From positions 1-33,271 of the forward strand of contig JAFDYE010000639.1 in the NCBI GenBank assembly GCA_018267585.1: 33,271 nucleotides of DNA, written 5' to 3'. Under the pieces are notes generated by a model that was not told the DNA's origin, did not search any database, and was given only the letters and a program-made list of their open reading frames with translations. Positions 7,916 through 16,741 of the stretch are shown here, in pieces (position 1 is the first letter of the stretch; each line of letters starts with the position of its first letter). This DNA is from Bacteroidota bacterium. Its GTDB lineage: Bacteria; Bacteroidota; Bacteroidia; Chitinophagales; Chitinophagaceae. A program made the translations under genes and the position numbers.

Positions 7916-8601
7916 GGTCTTCCAATTATTTCGACACCATCAGGACCCGCCACTACCGCCCTGTGCGCCATGTTAAAAAATAAAGAATGCTCGAGTATTC
8001 CCGGAATGCCCGTCACCCGGTCATTCAGCATCGCCGGTTCCGGGAACGCGCTGAACCAGCTATCGATCAGATAGTTCCCCCGCTCCGTCACCGTCGCCCC
8101 ATCCTTGCCCGGCGCCCCCATCCGCAGTTCCGACCGCACCGGACTAAAAGATTTCTTAAGCCTGTCCGACACATACCCCAACGCCTCCGGCAATATTTCC
8201 ACGACCAGCGGATATCGCCCATCCAGCCGGTCCACCTTCTTGGATATATCCCCCACCAGCACGAACTCACCCGCCATCGCAGCCAGCACCTTCTCCGAAA
8301 CAAAGACCCCGCCCCCGCTCTTCAACGCCGTCAGCCTCCAGTCGAACTGGTCGCATCCGTCAAAATACATATCCACCTGCGTCAACCACCCCGCCTCCAG
8401 CACCACAAACCCTTCCGAAAGCAATAGCCTCCTGGTCGAAAAAGACGACGTGACCAGCTTCAGCGACCCGAACAACGCAGCATCCCCTTTCAACAGGTTC
8501 ACCATATGCGCCATGGTCGTCCCGGCCCCCAGCCCAACTACCATCCCGGGCTTCATCAGCTTTACCGCCGCTTTGGCAGCTTCCATCTTAAGATCAGACA
8601 T
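7912..8601 (-). CDS. rpiA: Ribose-5-phosphate isomerase A
   Basis: This 229-residue enzyme interconverts ribose 5-phosphate and ribulose 5-phosphate in the non-oxidative pentose phosphate pathway in the cytoplasm. The phosphate-binding loop GLGAGTT follows an AAVKLMKPGM start region, and the catalytic block reads DGCDQFD ... LKSGGGVFVSEKVLA. From the ATG at 8601 this places Asp81, Asp84, Lys94 and Glu103 at the same numbers as the catalytic residues of the E. coli enzyme, which strongly supports both the call and the start. The open frame extends to 8760, but the extra residues have no family support. The stop overlaps the SDR start by four bases. Confidence 0.95.
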   Translation of the reverse strand: MSDLKMEAAKAAVKLMKPGMVVGLGAGTTMAHMVNLLKGDAALFGSLKLVTSSFSTRRLLLSEGFVVLEAGWLTQVDMYFDGCDQFDWRLTALKSGGGVFVSEKVLAAMAGEFVLVGDISKKVDRLDGRYPLVVEILPEALGYVSDRLKKSFSPVRSELRMGAPGKDGATVTERGNYLIDSWFSAFPEPAMLNDRVTGIPGILEHSLFFNMAHRAVVAGPDGVEIIGRP

Positions 8602-8776
8602 GCTTAAATTTTGGCGGTAAGATACCAAATTAGCATATACTTTGACCTCGGACCAGGAGCCAGCCACCAACGAAATATGCCCTTTGGGATAGATTCTGTG
8701 AGAATTTTGATATGAACTCGTAACAATTATTTTTATTTTGTCGCCAACCCCGACCGCCAAAGCATCGATGACCCAA

Positions 8777-9802
8777 ATGAAAGACTATTACTACATTTTA
8801 GGAATTGAAAGGACTTCGACAAAGGAAGAGATCAAAACCGCTTACAGAAAGCTTAGCCAGAAATTCCATCCGGATAAGAACGACGGCGACAAATTTTTCG
8901 AAGACCGCTTCAAAGACATCAAGGAGGCATACGAGACCCTCATGGACGACGCGGCAAGAACCAGCTATGACAGCCTTTTGACCGGCCCGTCCGCCAGCAG
9001 CACCTACCAGGAAGAGCCGGCCCCCGGCGCCGAAGAAGGTACCGACCAGCCGCAAACATATTATATTGGACTTTGGATAACCCTGGGACTGACTGCATTG
9101 CTCGCACTGTTATTCTATTTAAGATCAATTCCCCGCACTGCGGCCGGCGTTCGACCCGACCCTCCCGAAACAGCAGCTACCCCGCCAGCCACCGCCGACA
9201 GCACCATGGCCGACACCCTGGTTGCAACAGCGCATCACCAGAATAAGGCAACTGAAGCCGCCCATCCGGCACCGATGCAAGACACCGGCACGTCCGCCGG
9301 TTCAAATGCAACAGCCGATCGCGGCCAATCCAAAGAAGCTACGACCAGCTGGATACTGGACAAGCTGGGCAGGTACAGCAGGGAGACCTACTCATCATCA
9401 TCCCCTGCAACCTATCTTGGAGGAGGAATAACGTCCTCCGGTTGGTCAAAGTATAATACAAATTTCAGATACTCCTTTAATGACTATTATCTTGTCATCC
9501 GTTACCAGGAAAAATATACCGACAAATATGAAACCTCCTACACCGACAAGATCGCAATGGTACCCGTTGCCGAGATGGAGGAGATGCAGAACGGGCTTGA
9601 TCAGATCACATTTATAACAAAAAGATGGTCTATTATCGTCTACGATTCACTGCCCCCAACCCCCGAAAAGACGTCGGTCACAGCTAAATTTGCAATCGAG
9701 TTTAAATTGGAAGCGGAAACCGACATCGGGGAACGACTCAATAGAGCCTTTATGCACCTGAAGCAGTTCTATACGGTGCCCCCCAACAAAGAAGCCTTTT
9801 AG
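8777..9802 (+). CDS. Membrane-tethered J-domain (DnaJ-like) protein
   Basis: Residues 2-68 form a J domain (DYYYILGI, then AYRKLSQKFHPDKN with the essential HPD at 31-33), which stimulates an Hsp70/DnaK partner. A single membrane helix follows at about 97-115 (GLWITLGLTALLALLFYL). An Ala/Thr/Pro-rich linker then leads to a C-terminal domain of about 160 residues, rich in aromatic residues and beta-strand-like, that I do not recognise. There is no glycine/phenylalanine region and no zinc-finger motif, so this is a type III J protein. Topology would put the J domain in the cytoplasm and the unknown domain outside. An in-frame ATG at 8768 would add three residues. It is divergent from rpiA and convergent with the cyanophycinase fusion. 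Confidence 0.85.
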   Translation: MKDYYYILGIERTSTKEEIKTAYRKLSQKFHPDKNDGDKFFEDRFKDIKEAYETLMDDAARTSYDSLLTGPSASSTYQEEPAPGAEEGTDQPQTYYIGLWITLGLTALLALLFYLRSIPRTAAGVRPDPPETAATPPATADSTMADTLVATAHHQNKATEAAHPAPMQDTGTSAGSNATADRGQSKEATTSWILDKLGRYSRETYSSSSPATYLGGGITSSGWSKYNTNFRYSFNDYYLVIRYQEKYTDKYETSYTDKIAMVPVAEMEEMQNGLDQITFITKRWSIIVYDSLPPTPEKTSVTAKFAIEFKLEAETDIGERLNRAFMHLKQFYTVPPNKEAF

Positions 9803-9829
9803 AAGGCGCCCCGCTTCCTCTCCCGGTAC

Positions 9830-9847
9830 CCGCGAAAATTTACGCGG
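9830..9847. other. Small inverted repeat between convergent genes
   Basis: CCGCG (9830-9834) and CGCGG (9843-9847) flank an A/T-rich eight-base loop between the stop of the J-domain gene and the stop of the cyanophycinase-like gene. Neither strand shows a clear T-run after the stem, so a terminator role is only a weak possibility. Confidence 0.3.
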
Positions 9848-9880
9848 AAAGATACACCCGTCAGCGATAAGATCAACCCA

Positions 9881-11857
9881 TCATTTGTAAATCTCCACCT
9901 CGATCTTCCCCTCCCTGGTGACGCAACCCCGATACATTCCCTCCGTATTGAACGGCATCGCCATATTTCCATCCTTGTCCAGCGCTATCAGCCCGCCATC
10001 TCCGCCCAGCCTGCCCACCTTCCGGATCACCCTGTCTCCAGCCTCTGTGACCGTGAGCCCCTTATATTCCACCAGCGCAGACAGATCATAGGCCACGACA
10101 TTGCGGATATAGAATTCTCCCCACCCCGTGCAGGAGATAGCCACCGTCTGATTATTGGCGTAAGTTCCCGCACCGATCAAAGGCGAGTCGCCCACCCGCC
10201 CGTACTTCTTGTCAGTCATGCCACCAGTAGACGTGCCCGCCGCAAGGTTGCCTTCCTTGTCCAGCGCCACACACCCCACTGTACCAAATTTATAGTCCCG
10301 GTTGATGATCCCCAGTTTCCCGTCCGGCAGATAAACATGCCCGGCCGCCGCTTTGACCGAGTCATCATGCAATGCTTCCTGCAGCTCGTTCCAGCGCTGC
10401 TGCGTGCGGAACCACGAGGCATCTGTCAACTCTACACCCGCATCCTTCGCGAATTGCTCGGCCCCACGTCCCGTCAGCAATACATGCTCCGACTTCTCCA
10501 TCACCGCCCTCGCGGCGGTTATCGGATTACGGATATTCCTTACACCAGCCACAGCGCCCGCAGCAAGGCTCTTCCCATTCATGATCGCCGCGTCCAGCTC
10601 GTTGATCCCGTCATGCGTAAATACCGCTCCCCTCCCGGCATTGAAAAGGCTGTCGTCTTCAAGTTCTCTAACCGTAGCCTCCACGGCATCGATGCTGGCC
10701 CCTCCCTTCCGGAGAACAGCATATCCGGTTTCCAGCGCCTTTTGCAGACCCGCCCGGTAGGCAGCCTCTTTCTCAGGGGTCATATTCTTCTTCAGAATAG
10801 TGCCCGCGCCCCCATGGATCACCAGCACATATTTTTCTTCCTGCTGCTGCCGCAGTTCACCGTCAACCACCGACCACCACCACCACCGTCCGCCCCTGGC
10901 CTTGCCGGCAGAAAAATCAGCGACCGAAAAACTTCCATTGCCCGATTCCGAGCCGGCGATCTCATACACCCTTATCGCCTTTCCGCCGACATTCCATTCC
11001 AGCGGCCGTCCGGGCTGACACCGCTCGGGTGCCCGCGCCGCATCCGTCACAAGAAAATAGGCCCTGCTTTCGCCAAATACAGTGGCCTGTCCCTTCTCAT
11101 CGATGCACACAGCCGTTCGTTCATCCATCGCAATTCCCTTTGGGAATACCTTCCAGTCGCTAATGATCCTGCTGAGAAATGTCACATGCCTTCCCTGACG
11201 ACGCCGGGTCAGGAAATGCATATCACTGAGCACATTCCTCAGATAGGGCGGTTCCAGGAAATCATTGTTGTACAGCTTCACGATGCTGTCATATGGGTTT
11301 TTCAATATGTCCGAACTGGCGCTACCGCCCTCCCCGCTATAATATATTCCCGTTAGCACGGCGCACCCTGCGCTGGTCCCCCCCACCGGGACCTTTTTCA
11401 CGTTCAGCAAATAATTGATCGCTTCGCTGGTCCTTGTCTTCCTCCAAAAATTCATGTAGTTGGACTGATCGCCGCCCACGATAAAAAGCATCTCCGCATT
11501 CCGGATCACGCGAGCCACCTCCGGCCTGTCCGCCATCGCCCTCGAGTCGATAAGCAGCGTCTCCACCGAATGCACTTTACCCAGACTATCGATCGTCTTA
11601 TTGTAAAGATAGTCGCCGCTGGCCCGCAAAACCACGACATTGCCGCCACCGCTGCGCTCGATCATCCATTTGAAAGCGCCCGGAACATCCCCTCCACCCC
11701 CGATCAGCGCGACCCCGCCGCGCGTAGGAGTGACAACATCCGTCGTGTCTCCCGTAAATCCGATACAAGCCACCCGTCCGGGAACAATCCGCTGCGCCCT
11801 CAGCCCACCACCGCAACAACAGGTCAGCGCCAGACAATAAAATAGTGTTCTCATCAA
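9881..11857 (-). CDS. Exported cyanophycinase-like S51 hydrolase fused to isoaspartyl peptidase/L-asparaginase
   Basis: This 658-residue protein joins two complete hydrolases. After a signal peptide ending LRAQ, residues about 45-330 form a peptidase S51/cyanophycinase-like domain: VALIGGGGDVPG, FIVGGDQSNYM, the nucleophile elbow GTSAG with Ser162, and DMHFLTRRRQGR with a candidate catalytic His214. Residues about 343-658 form a plant-type asparaginase/isoaspartyl peptidase: VIHGGAGT, FNAGRGAVFTHDG, and FGTVGCVALD with the autoprocessing nucleophile Thr526, followed by TSTGGMTDKKYGRVGDSPLIGAGTY with the usual substrate loops. Cyanophycinases release beta-Asp-Arg dipeptides, and isoaspartyl peptidases cut beta-aspartyl bonds, so the two steps are chemically consecutive. 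The ATG overlaps the susD stop as ATGA. Export suggests action in the periplasm or outside. Confidence 0.9.
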   Translation of the reverse strand: MMRTLFYCLALTCCCGGGLRAQRIVPGRVACIGFTGDTTDVVTPTRGGVALIGGGGDVPGAFKWMIERSGGGNVVVLRASGDYLYNKTIDSLGKVHSVETLLIDSRAMADRPEVARVIRNAEMLFIVGGDQSNYMNFWRKTRTSEAINYLLNVKKVPVGGTSAGCAVLTGIYYSGEGGSASSDILKNPYDSIVKLYNNDFLEPPYLRNVLSDMHFLTRRRQGRHVTFLSRIISDWKVFPKGIAMDERTAVCIDEKGQATVFGESRAYFLVTDAARAPERCQPGRPLEWNVGGKAIRVYEIAGSESGNGSFSVADFSAGKARGGRWWWWSVVDGELRQQQEEKYVLVIHGGAGTILKKNMTPEKEAAYRAGLQKALETGYAVLRKGGASIDAVEATVRELEDDSLFNAGRGAVFTHDGINELDAAIMNGKSLAAGAVAGVRNIRNPITAARAVMEKSEHVLLTGRGAEQFAKDAGVELTDASWFRTQQRWNELQEALHDDSVKAAAGHVYLPDGKLGIINRDYKFGTVGCVALDKEGNLAAGTSTGGMTDKKYGRVGDSPLIGAGTYANNQTVAISCTGWGEFYIRNVVAYDLSALVEYKGLTVTEAGDRVIRKVGRLGGDGGLIALDKDGNMAMPFNTEGMYRGCVTREGKIEVEIYK

Positions 11858-13278
11858 TATCCGTCGTTTTGTTTCATGTTCTTATTTGCCTTCAGTTCCG
11901 TATTCGGGATCGGAAACACATACTGCGCATCCGTCGGATTCAGCAGCACAGCCCCCAGGGCATTGACCGCATCTTCCGGATTCCGGGAAATGGGCAGGTT
12001 TCGCCGTCGCAGATCGAAATGCCGATGCCCTTCAAAAGCCAGTTCCTTGAAGCGCTCGTTCATCAGCGCATCGATCAGCGACTGTTTATCGGAAAATGTC
12101 GCATCCGTATACCCGTTGATCCTGGCCCTTCTCAGCGCATTCAGATCCGCCGCGGCAGAGATAAGATCATTTTTCTCTGCATAGGCCTCGCTGCGGATAA
12201 GGTACATCTCTCCCGTTCGGTACAGCTTTATATCGACCAGGTTGCTGGTAGAAGCATTGTCGCTCATATATTTGACGACCACATTGGGAACAGCCCCGCT
12301 CGCCAGCCGGCCGGCGTCGATGGTGATATAGGAGGAAAAACGGATATCGTTAGCCCGGTCGAACAGATTGGTCAGCTTGTATGAAGCGGCATAATTGATC
12401 TTGACGCCGGGATTTTGAAGATAACCAGGCTGCGTATACACATCGCCAAGCGTTTCATCGCCCGCAACTCTTTTCAGCTTCCAGAAGACCTCATCTTCCG
12501 TCTTATCCTTCCATATCTTCGGAAAGTTCGTCCGATCTGCCAACGGCAGCGCATTGATAGCCTCCGTCGCATAGTTGACAGCATTATCCCAGTTCTTCTC
12601 ATAAAGAGCAACACGCGCCTGCATTGCCGATACCGCAATCTTCGTAATGCGCGTGCGGTCGGCAGCTCCATCGGGGATCAGCCCCTTGGCCGCCATAAGG
12701 TCATTGTCGATCTTTGCCATCGTTTCGCCAAAAGAAAGACGCGCGGGACTGCCGACCTCCGACTTTTCCATAAAAGGAACTCCCATGGCGCCAGGCTCGT
12801 ACTTCTCGGCAAAATTCCGGATCAGCTCAAAATGACAATAGGCCCGCAGTGCCAGCAGCTCTCCCTTGTATTGGCTTTTCAAAGCCTCCTCGCCGGGCTT
12901 GACTTCCACAACGTCCATCGCGGCCAGTACCCGGTTGACACGATCGATCGCGACATAGTTGCCGGGCCAGGCGTCGTGCTCCATACTACCATCGTACTGC
13001 CAGCGGTGCGTAGCAAAACCCGAACCGCTGCTGTTTTCAGAAGGAAGCATACATTCGTCGGTGACAAGAGAAGTAAAATAAATGCTCGACCGGTAGCTCA
13101 GCGCGGCATAGGCCCCTAGCAGACCCTGGTTCAGGTCATCCACCGTCCGGAAAGCCTTTGTAGGGTCTATGCTGTCGGTCGGCGTCAGATCGATCTGTTT
13201 GGAGCAGGAGGCAAAAAAGGCGATCGTCACTGCGATGGCGGCGCCAATTCTCGTTATCTGTAAGAATTTTGTTGACAT
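11854..13278 (-). CDS. SusD/RagB-family outer-membrane nutrient-binding lipoprotein
   Basis: This 474-residue protein has a lipoprotein signal with lipobox FFASC at its N-terminus, followed by the acidic, TPR-like helical SusD fold: DLTPTDSIDPTKAFRTVDDLNQGLLGAY at the start, then LRAYCHFELIRNFA, and the C-terminal family ending EGHRHFDLRR ... YVFPIPNTELKANKNMKQNDGY. SusD proteins sit on the cell surface as the lid of the SusC pore and bind glycans or peptides. The gene starts 10 bp after the susC stop, and its stop overlaps the start of the cyanophycinase fusion, so the three are very likely one transcript. The bound substrate cannot be read from the sequence. Confidence 0.94.
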   Translation of the reverse strand: MSTKFLQITRIGAAIAVTIAFFASCSKQIDLTPTDSIDPTKAFRTVDDLNQGLLGAYAALSYRSSIYFTSLVTDECMLPSENSSGSGFATHRWQYDGSMEHDAWPGNYVAIDRVNRVLAAMDVVEVKPGEEALKSQYKGELLALRAYCHFELIRNFAEKYEPGAMGVPFMEKSEVGSPARLSFGETMAKIDNDLMAAKGLIPDGAADRTRITKIAVSAMQARVALYEKNWDNAVNYATEAINALPLADRTNFPKIWKDKTEDEVFWKLKRVAGDETLGDVYTQPGYLQNPGVKINYAASYKLTNLFDRANDIRFSSYITIDAGRLASGAVPNVVVKYMSDNASTSNLVDIKLYRTGEMYLIRSEAYAEKNDLISAAADLNALRRARINGYTDATFSDKQSLIDALMNERFKELAFEGHRHFDLRRRNLPISRNPEDAVNALGAVLLNPTDAQYVFPIPNTELKANKNMKQNDGY

Positions 13279-13288
13279 GCCGGTAGAG

Positions 13289-16200
13289 TTAAAAGTTAAC
13301 GTTTAAGCCCATGGTATAGGTCCTCGGGGTAGGATAAGCGAATACATTGTATTCATTCCCGTTCTCAGGGTCGAACCCCCGCCATTTGGTCCAGGTGAAA
13401 AGGTTCTCAGCCTGCACGAAGACCCGCGCACCGCTGATATTTTTTTTATCCCCCAGCAGACTTCCCAGATCATACCCCACCCTGACATTCCTCAGCCTCA
13501 CGTAAGAAGCGTCCTGAAAGTCCCTCGAAGAAAAGTTCCTTTTTGCGTTTATCCGTGGCAGAATGGCGTGATCCCCCGGTTTCATCCACCGGTTGTACAG
13601 CATTCTCGTGGACTGGTTGCTGGTAATAAAACTGGGATTCTCGTTGTAGTAGTCTTCGTTGTTGTAGCGGGTGACTTTGGCGTTCCAACTGAAAAGCGCA
13701 GCCAGCGAAAAGCCCTTATAAAATAGGCTGGTGCTGAACCCGCCCGTGATCGCCGGGATATACGTGCCAAATTTGGCAACGCTCATGGTGTCTTCATTGT
13801 AGCTGGTGGTGATATGCCCGCTCCTGTCATAATACAGCGGATTGCCGTTTGCCGGGTCTACGCCGGCCCATTTGGGCGCATACTGCGCGCCGAAAGGGAG
13901 ACCGACCCGGATGATGCCGGTATACCCATACTGGAACTCGTCATAACCGCCGAGGGAAAGCACTTTGTTCTTGTTGTAAGCCATATTGGCGCCTACCGTC
14001 CAGGTAAGATCCTTCGTCTTGATCACGTCTCCCTGCAGATCGATCTCAACGCCACGGTTCTGCATCTTGCCGGAGCTCAGCGGTATGGTGTTCTCGTCCT
14101 GGACATTGTTGGCAATGATGCCGGCAGTCGCCGATACCACCCGCGGAAAAAAGAGGTTATAGGTAAGCCGGTTGTACAGCTCGGCCGTCAGCCGGATCCG
14201 GTTGCTCTTCAGCAGCCCCAGGTCCAGACCCGCATTGAACTCTTTGGCATATTCCCAGTCATAGTCTGGATTACCGGGCGTATACGGAATGATGCCCGGA
14301 TTGCCGCCATAGGAAGTCCGGCTAAACGTCGTGACATACGCGAAATCGTTGGCAAAAGGACTGGCAGTGGTACCATAGCTCGTCCGCACCCGCAGGTTGG
14401 AGATGACGCTGACATTTTCCAGGAAACGTTCCCGCTTGGCCTCCCAGCTGAATCCCGCAGAATAAAATCCATGCCAGCGCGCCCGGGAGGGAACGCTTGA
14501 GCTCCCGTCATACCGGAAGCTTCCATTGAGCGTATATTTATTGTTGTAAGTATACCGGGCCAGCGCAATATAGGAAGCAGTGGCATTCTGAGTGCGCATC
14601 CCCGTTAGCGCAGGCGTAAAATTGCTCGGCGATCCGATCCCCGCTGGTGTCTGCGGCAGCCTGGCGTCCAGACCATACCCCGTATAGCCGAATGACCGGT
14701 AGGTATTGCGCAGGAACTCGAAAAGCCCCGAAACCTCCAGGTCGTGGACGTTGTTAAAGCTGTTGTTGTAGGTAAGACCCGACGTCGATACCAGGGAATA
14801 GTGCTGGATAAATCCTTCCTGCAGACTTCCCTGCGCACCGACAGAGACTTGCCGGCCGGCATGAGAGTCGGGATTGATCCAGCTCTCGTCCTCCCGGTGA
14901 CTGAGGTCGATGCCCAGCCTGGTCCTGGCCACCAGTCCCCTGGCCAGCCGGTAGCTCAACGAAGTGCCCAGTACGGTCTTGAGCTGGTTTTCCCTGTTGG
15001 AAGAGTTCAGCATCATATCCAGGTTGTCACTGCCCTCACGCTGATCGAGATAGTGATACTGCGCCTTGTCTCCGGAAGTAACCAGCTTGCCGTCGGGGAA
15101 ATAAGGATACTCATAGGGTTCAGCATAGTATACCGCCGCAAGGGGATTCCGCAGCCCGCTGCTCGAGCTTTCCCTCTGTAGCAGACTGGACTGGGAATAC
15201 CCCAGGGTCAGATTGAGATCGGCCGTTAACCTGCCCGCCGTAAAATCGATATTGTTCCTCAGCGTATACCGTTTCATACCCGACGTCCGGGCAATCCCCT
15301 GCTGATCGAAATAGTTCAACGAAGAATAGAACCGGATGTTCTCGTTGCCTCCGCTGGCGCTGATCTGCTGCTCCGTAAATTTGCCGTGACGCAGAAAGAT
15401 ATCCCGCCAGTTGGTATTCACATGGCTGAGACTGTCGACGATATGGTCGGCCTGCGCCTGCTCGGCCGGCGTCTTGGTTGCATAGACAGGATTCAGCCTG
15501 GAATAGGTCCAGAATGGGCCCGCAGTAAGCCCTGTCGCCACGCCGATGCCCTCTTCAAACTGTTTGCGCTCAGCCGTGTTCATCATCCTGAATTTGGCGG
15601 AGGTTAGGGTCGACAAGCCATACTGCGAGGTATAATTCACGACTACCCTGCCCGTCCTCCCCTTTTTTGTGGTGATCACGATCACCCCGTTCGATCCCCG
15701 GCTTCCGTAAAGTGCCTTGGCCGACGCATCCTTCAATACCGTGACAGATTCGATATCCGCGGCATTGATGGCCTGAAACTCATTGGATTCGATAGGTACT
15801 CCATCCATGACATACAGAACTTTCGTGTTGCCGGTAATGGTGCCCATCCCCCTCAGGATCACGTTTGCGCTGGTGCCGGGCTGACCGGATATCGCCGATA
15901 TCGAAAGCCCCGGCACACGCCCCTGCAACGCCTGCTCAAAAGACGCATAGGGAACTTCATTGATCTTATCGGCAGACACCGTGGAGACCGCCGACGCCGA
16001 CTTGTTCCGGGTATATCCCGTATATCCCGTGACGATGACCTCTCCCAGATTCCGGATGGATAGTTCCATCCCAACATTGAAGACAAGACGCTGCCCTATA
16101 TAAATCGTCTGCGGGACATAGCCCGTCATCGAGAATTCCAGCGTCGACGCGCTGTCGGGGACCGAAAGACTAAACCCCCCGGAGGCGTCCGTGCTCGTAC

Positions 16201-16609
16201 CGGCAGCGGCACCCGTCACCTTCACCGAAACCCCGGCCAAAGGGCTCTTATCGGGACCAGTCACCTGCCCCCGGATGATCTTGTCTGCCGTAGCTTTTCT
16301 GGCCGCTGCATAAATGACCACAAGGTTGTCTTCTTTTAAAGAGTAGGTCAGCGACAACCCCGCCAGCGCCCTGGACATCACTTCATCCAGGCTCGCATTG
16401 GTCACATGAATGGATACTTTTTTGTCCTCAGGAAGCGTGCCCGTGTGGTAGACAAAACGATAGGAAGTTTGCTTTTCGACCTCGTCAAGCAGGCGTTTGA
16501 GGCTGATCTCCTGCAGCTGCAGATTGATCCGCACCTGCCCGAATCCCGAAGCATGCAGCTCCATGCAAACAACCAGCACCAGGAACAGGCTGACTTGTAT
16601 TTTTCTCAT
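13289..16609 (-). CDS. SusC/RagA-family TonB-dependent receptor with STN signalling domain
   Basis: This 1106-residue outer-membrane transporter shows domains in order: a signal peptide ending near ASGFGQ; an STN (secretin/TonB N-terminal) domain over about 27-105 (ISLKRLLDEVEKQTSYRF); a carboxypeptidase-regulatory-like beta-sandwich over about 112-190; a plug (YASFEQALQGRVPGLSI ... VLYVMDGVPIES ... VLKDASAKALYGSRGSNGVIVITTKKG); and a long beta-barrel ending in TYTMGLNVNF with a terminal Phe. The STN domain is the part that contacts FecR-type anti-sigma factors, which fits the fecR and sigma genes just upstream. Import would be TonB-driven together with SusD. The receptor is intact and of normal length. 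Confidence 0.95.
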   Translation of the reverse strand: MRKIQVSLFLVLVVCMELHASGFGQVRINLQLQEISLKRLLDEVEKQTSYRFVYHTGTLPEDKKVSIHVTNASLDEVMSRALAGLSLTYSLKEDNLVVIYAAARKATADKIIRGQVTGPDKSPLAGVSVKVTGAAAGTSTDASGGFSLSVPDSASTLEFSMTGYVPQTIYIGQRLVFNVGMELSIRNLGEVIVTGYTGYTRNKSASAVSTVSADKINEVPYASFEQALQGRVPGLSISAISGQPGTSANVILRGMGTITGNTKVLYVMDGVPIESNEFQAINAADIESVTVLKDASAKALYGSRGSNGVIVITTKKGRTGRVVVNYTSQYGLSTLTSAKFRMMNTAERKQFEEGIGVATGLTAGPFWTYSRLNPVYATKTPAEQAQADHIVDSLSHVNTNWRDIFLRHGKFTEQQISASGGNENIRFYSSLNYFDQQGIARTSGMKRYTLRNNIDFTAGRLTADLNLTLGYSQSSLLQRESSSSGLRNPLAAVYYAEPYEYPYFPDGKLVTSGDKAQYHYLDQREGSDNLDMMLNSSNRENQLKTVLGTSLSYRLARGLVARTRLGIDLSHREDESWINPDSHAGRQVSVGAQGSLQEGFIQHYSLVSTSGLTYNNSFNNVHDLEVSGLFEFLRNTYRSFGYTGYGLDARLPQTPAGIGSPSNFTPALTGMRTQNATASYIALARYTYNNKYTLNGSFRYDGSSSVPSRARWHGFYSAGFSWEAKRERFLENVSVISNLRVRTSYGTTASPFANDFAYVTTFSRTSYGGNPGIIPYTPGNPDYDWEYAKEFNAGLDLGLLKSNRIRLTAELYNRLTYNLFFPRVVSATAGIIANNVQDENTIPLSSGKMQNRGVEIDLQGDVIKTKDLTWTVGANMAYNKNKVLSLGGYDEFQYGYTGIIRVGLPFGAQYAPKWAGVDPANGNPLYYDRSGHITTSYNEDTMSVAKFGTYIPAITGGFSTSLFYKGFSLAALFSWNAKVTRYNNEDYYNENPSFITSNQSTRMLYNRWMKPGDHAILPRINAKRNFSSRDFQDASYVRLRNVRVGYDLGSLLGDKKNISGARVFVQAENLFTWTKWRGFDPENGNEYNVFAYPTPRTYTMGLNVNF

Positions 16610-16627
16610 AACAGTAGTTTTCCACCA

Positions 16628-16741
16628 ATTCCATCATTTCCCAATGACGATCGTGTCCCTCTCTACCCGGAAATTGTTTTCCCGATTCCATCATTTCCCA
16701 ATGATGATCGTATCCCTTTCTACTCTGAAATTGAACGGATA
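16628..16741 (-). repeat. Diverged 57-bp tandem duplication of the fecR 3' end
   Basis: The segment 16685-16741 is the last coding part of fecR plus its stop. It is repeated at 16628-16684 immediately downstream, in the fecR-susC gap. Both copies begin with attccatcatttcccaatga on the plus strand and stay alike for about 49 bases with about six substitutions. The downstream copy, read in the same frame, again spells FRVERDTIVIGK and a TGA stop. The 57 bp period is 19 codons. Confidence 0.8.

Noticed and set aside
10337..11356. A 339-codon plus-strand open frame opposite the cyanophycinase-like fusion
   Set aside because: The sense strand encodes two complete enzymes with all catalytic motifs, and the antisense text shows no domain pattern.
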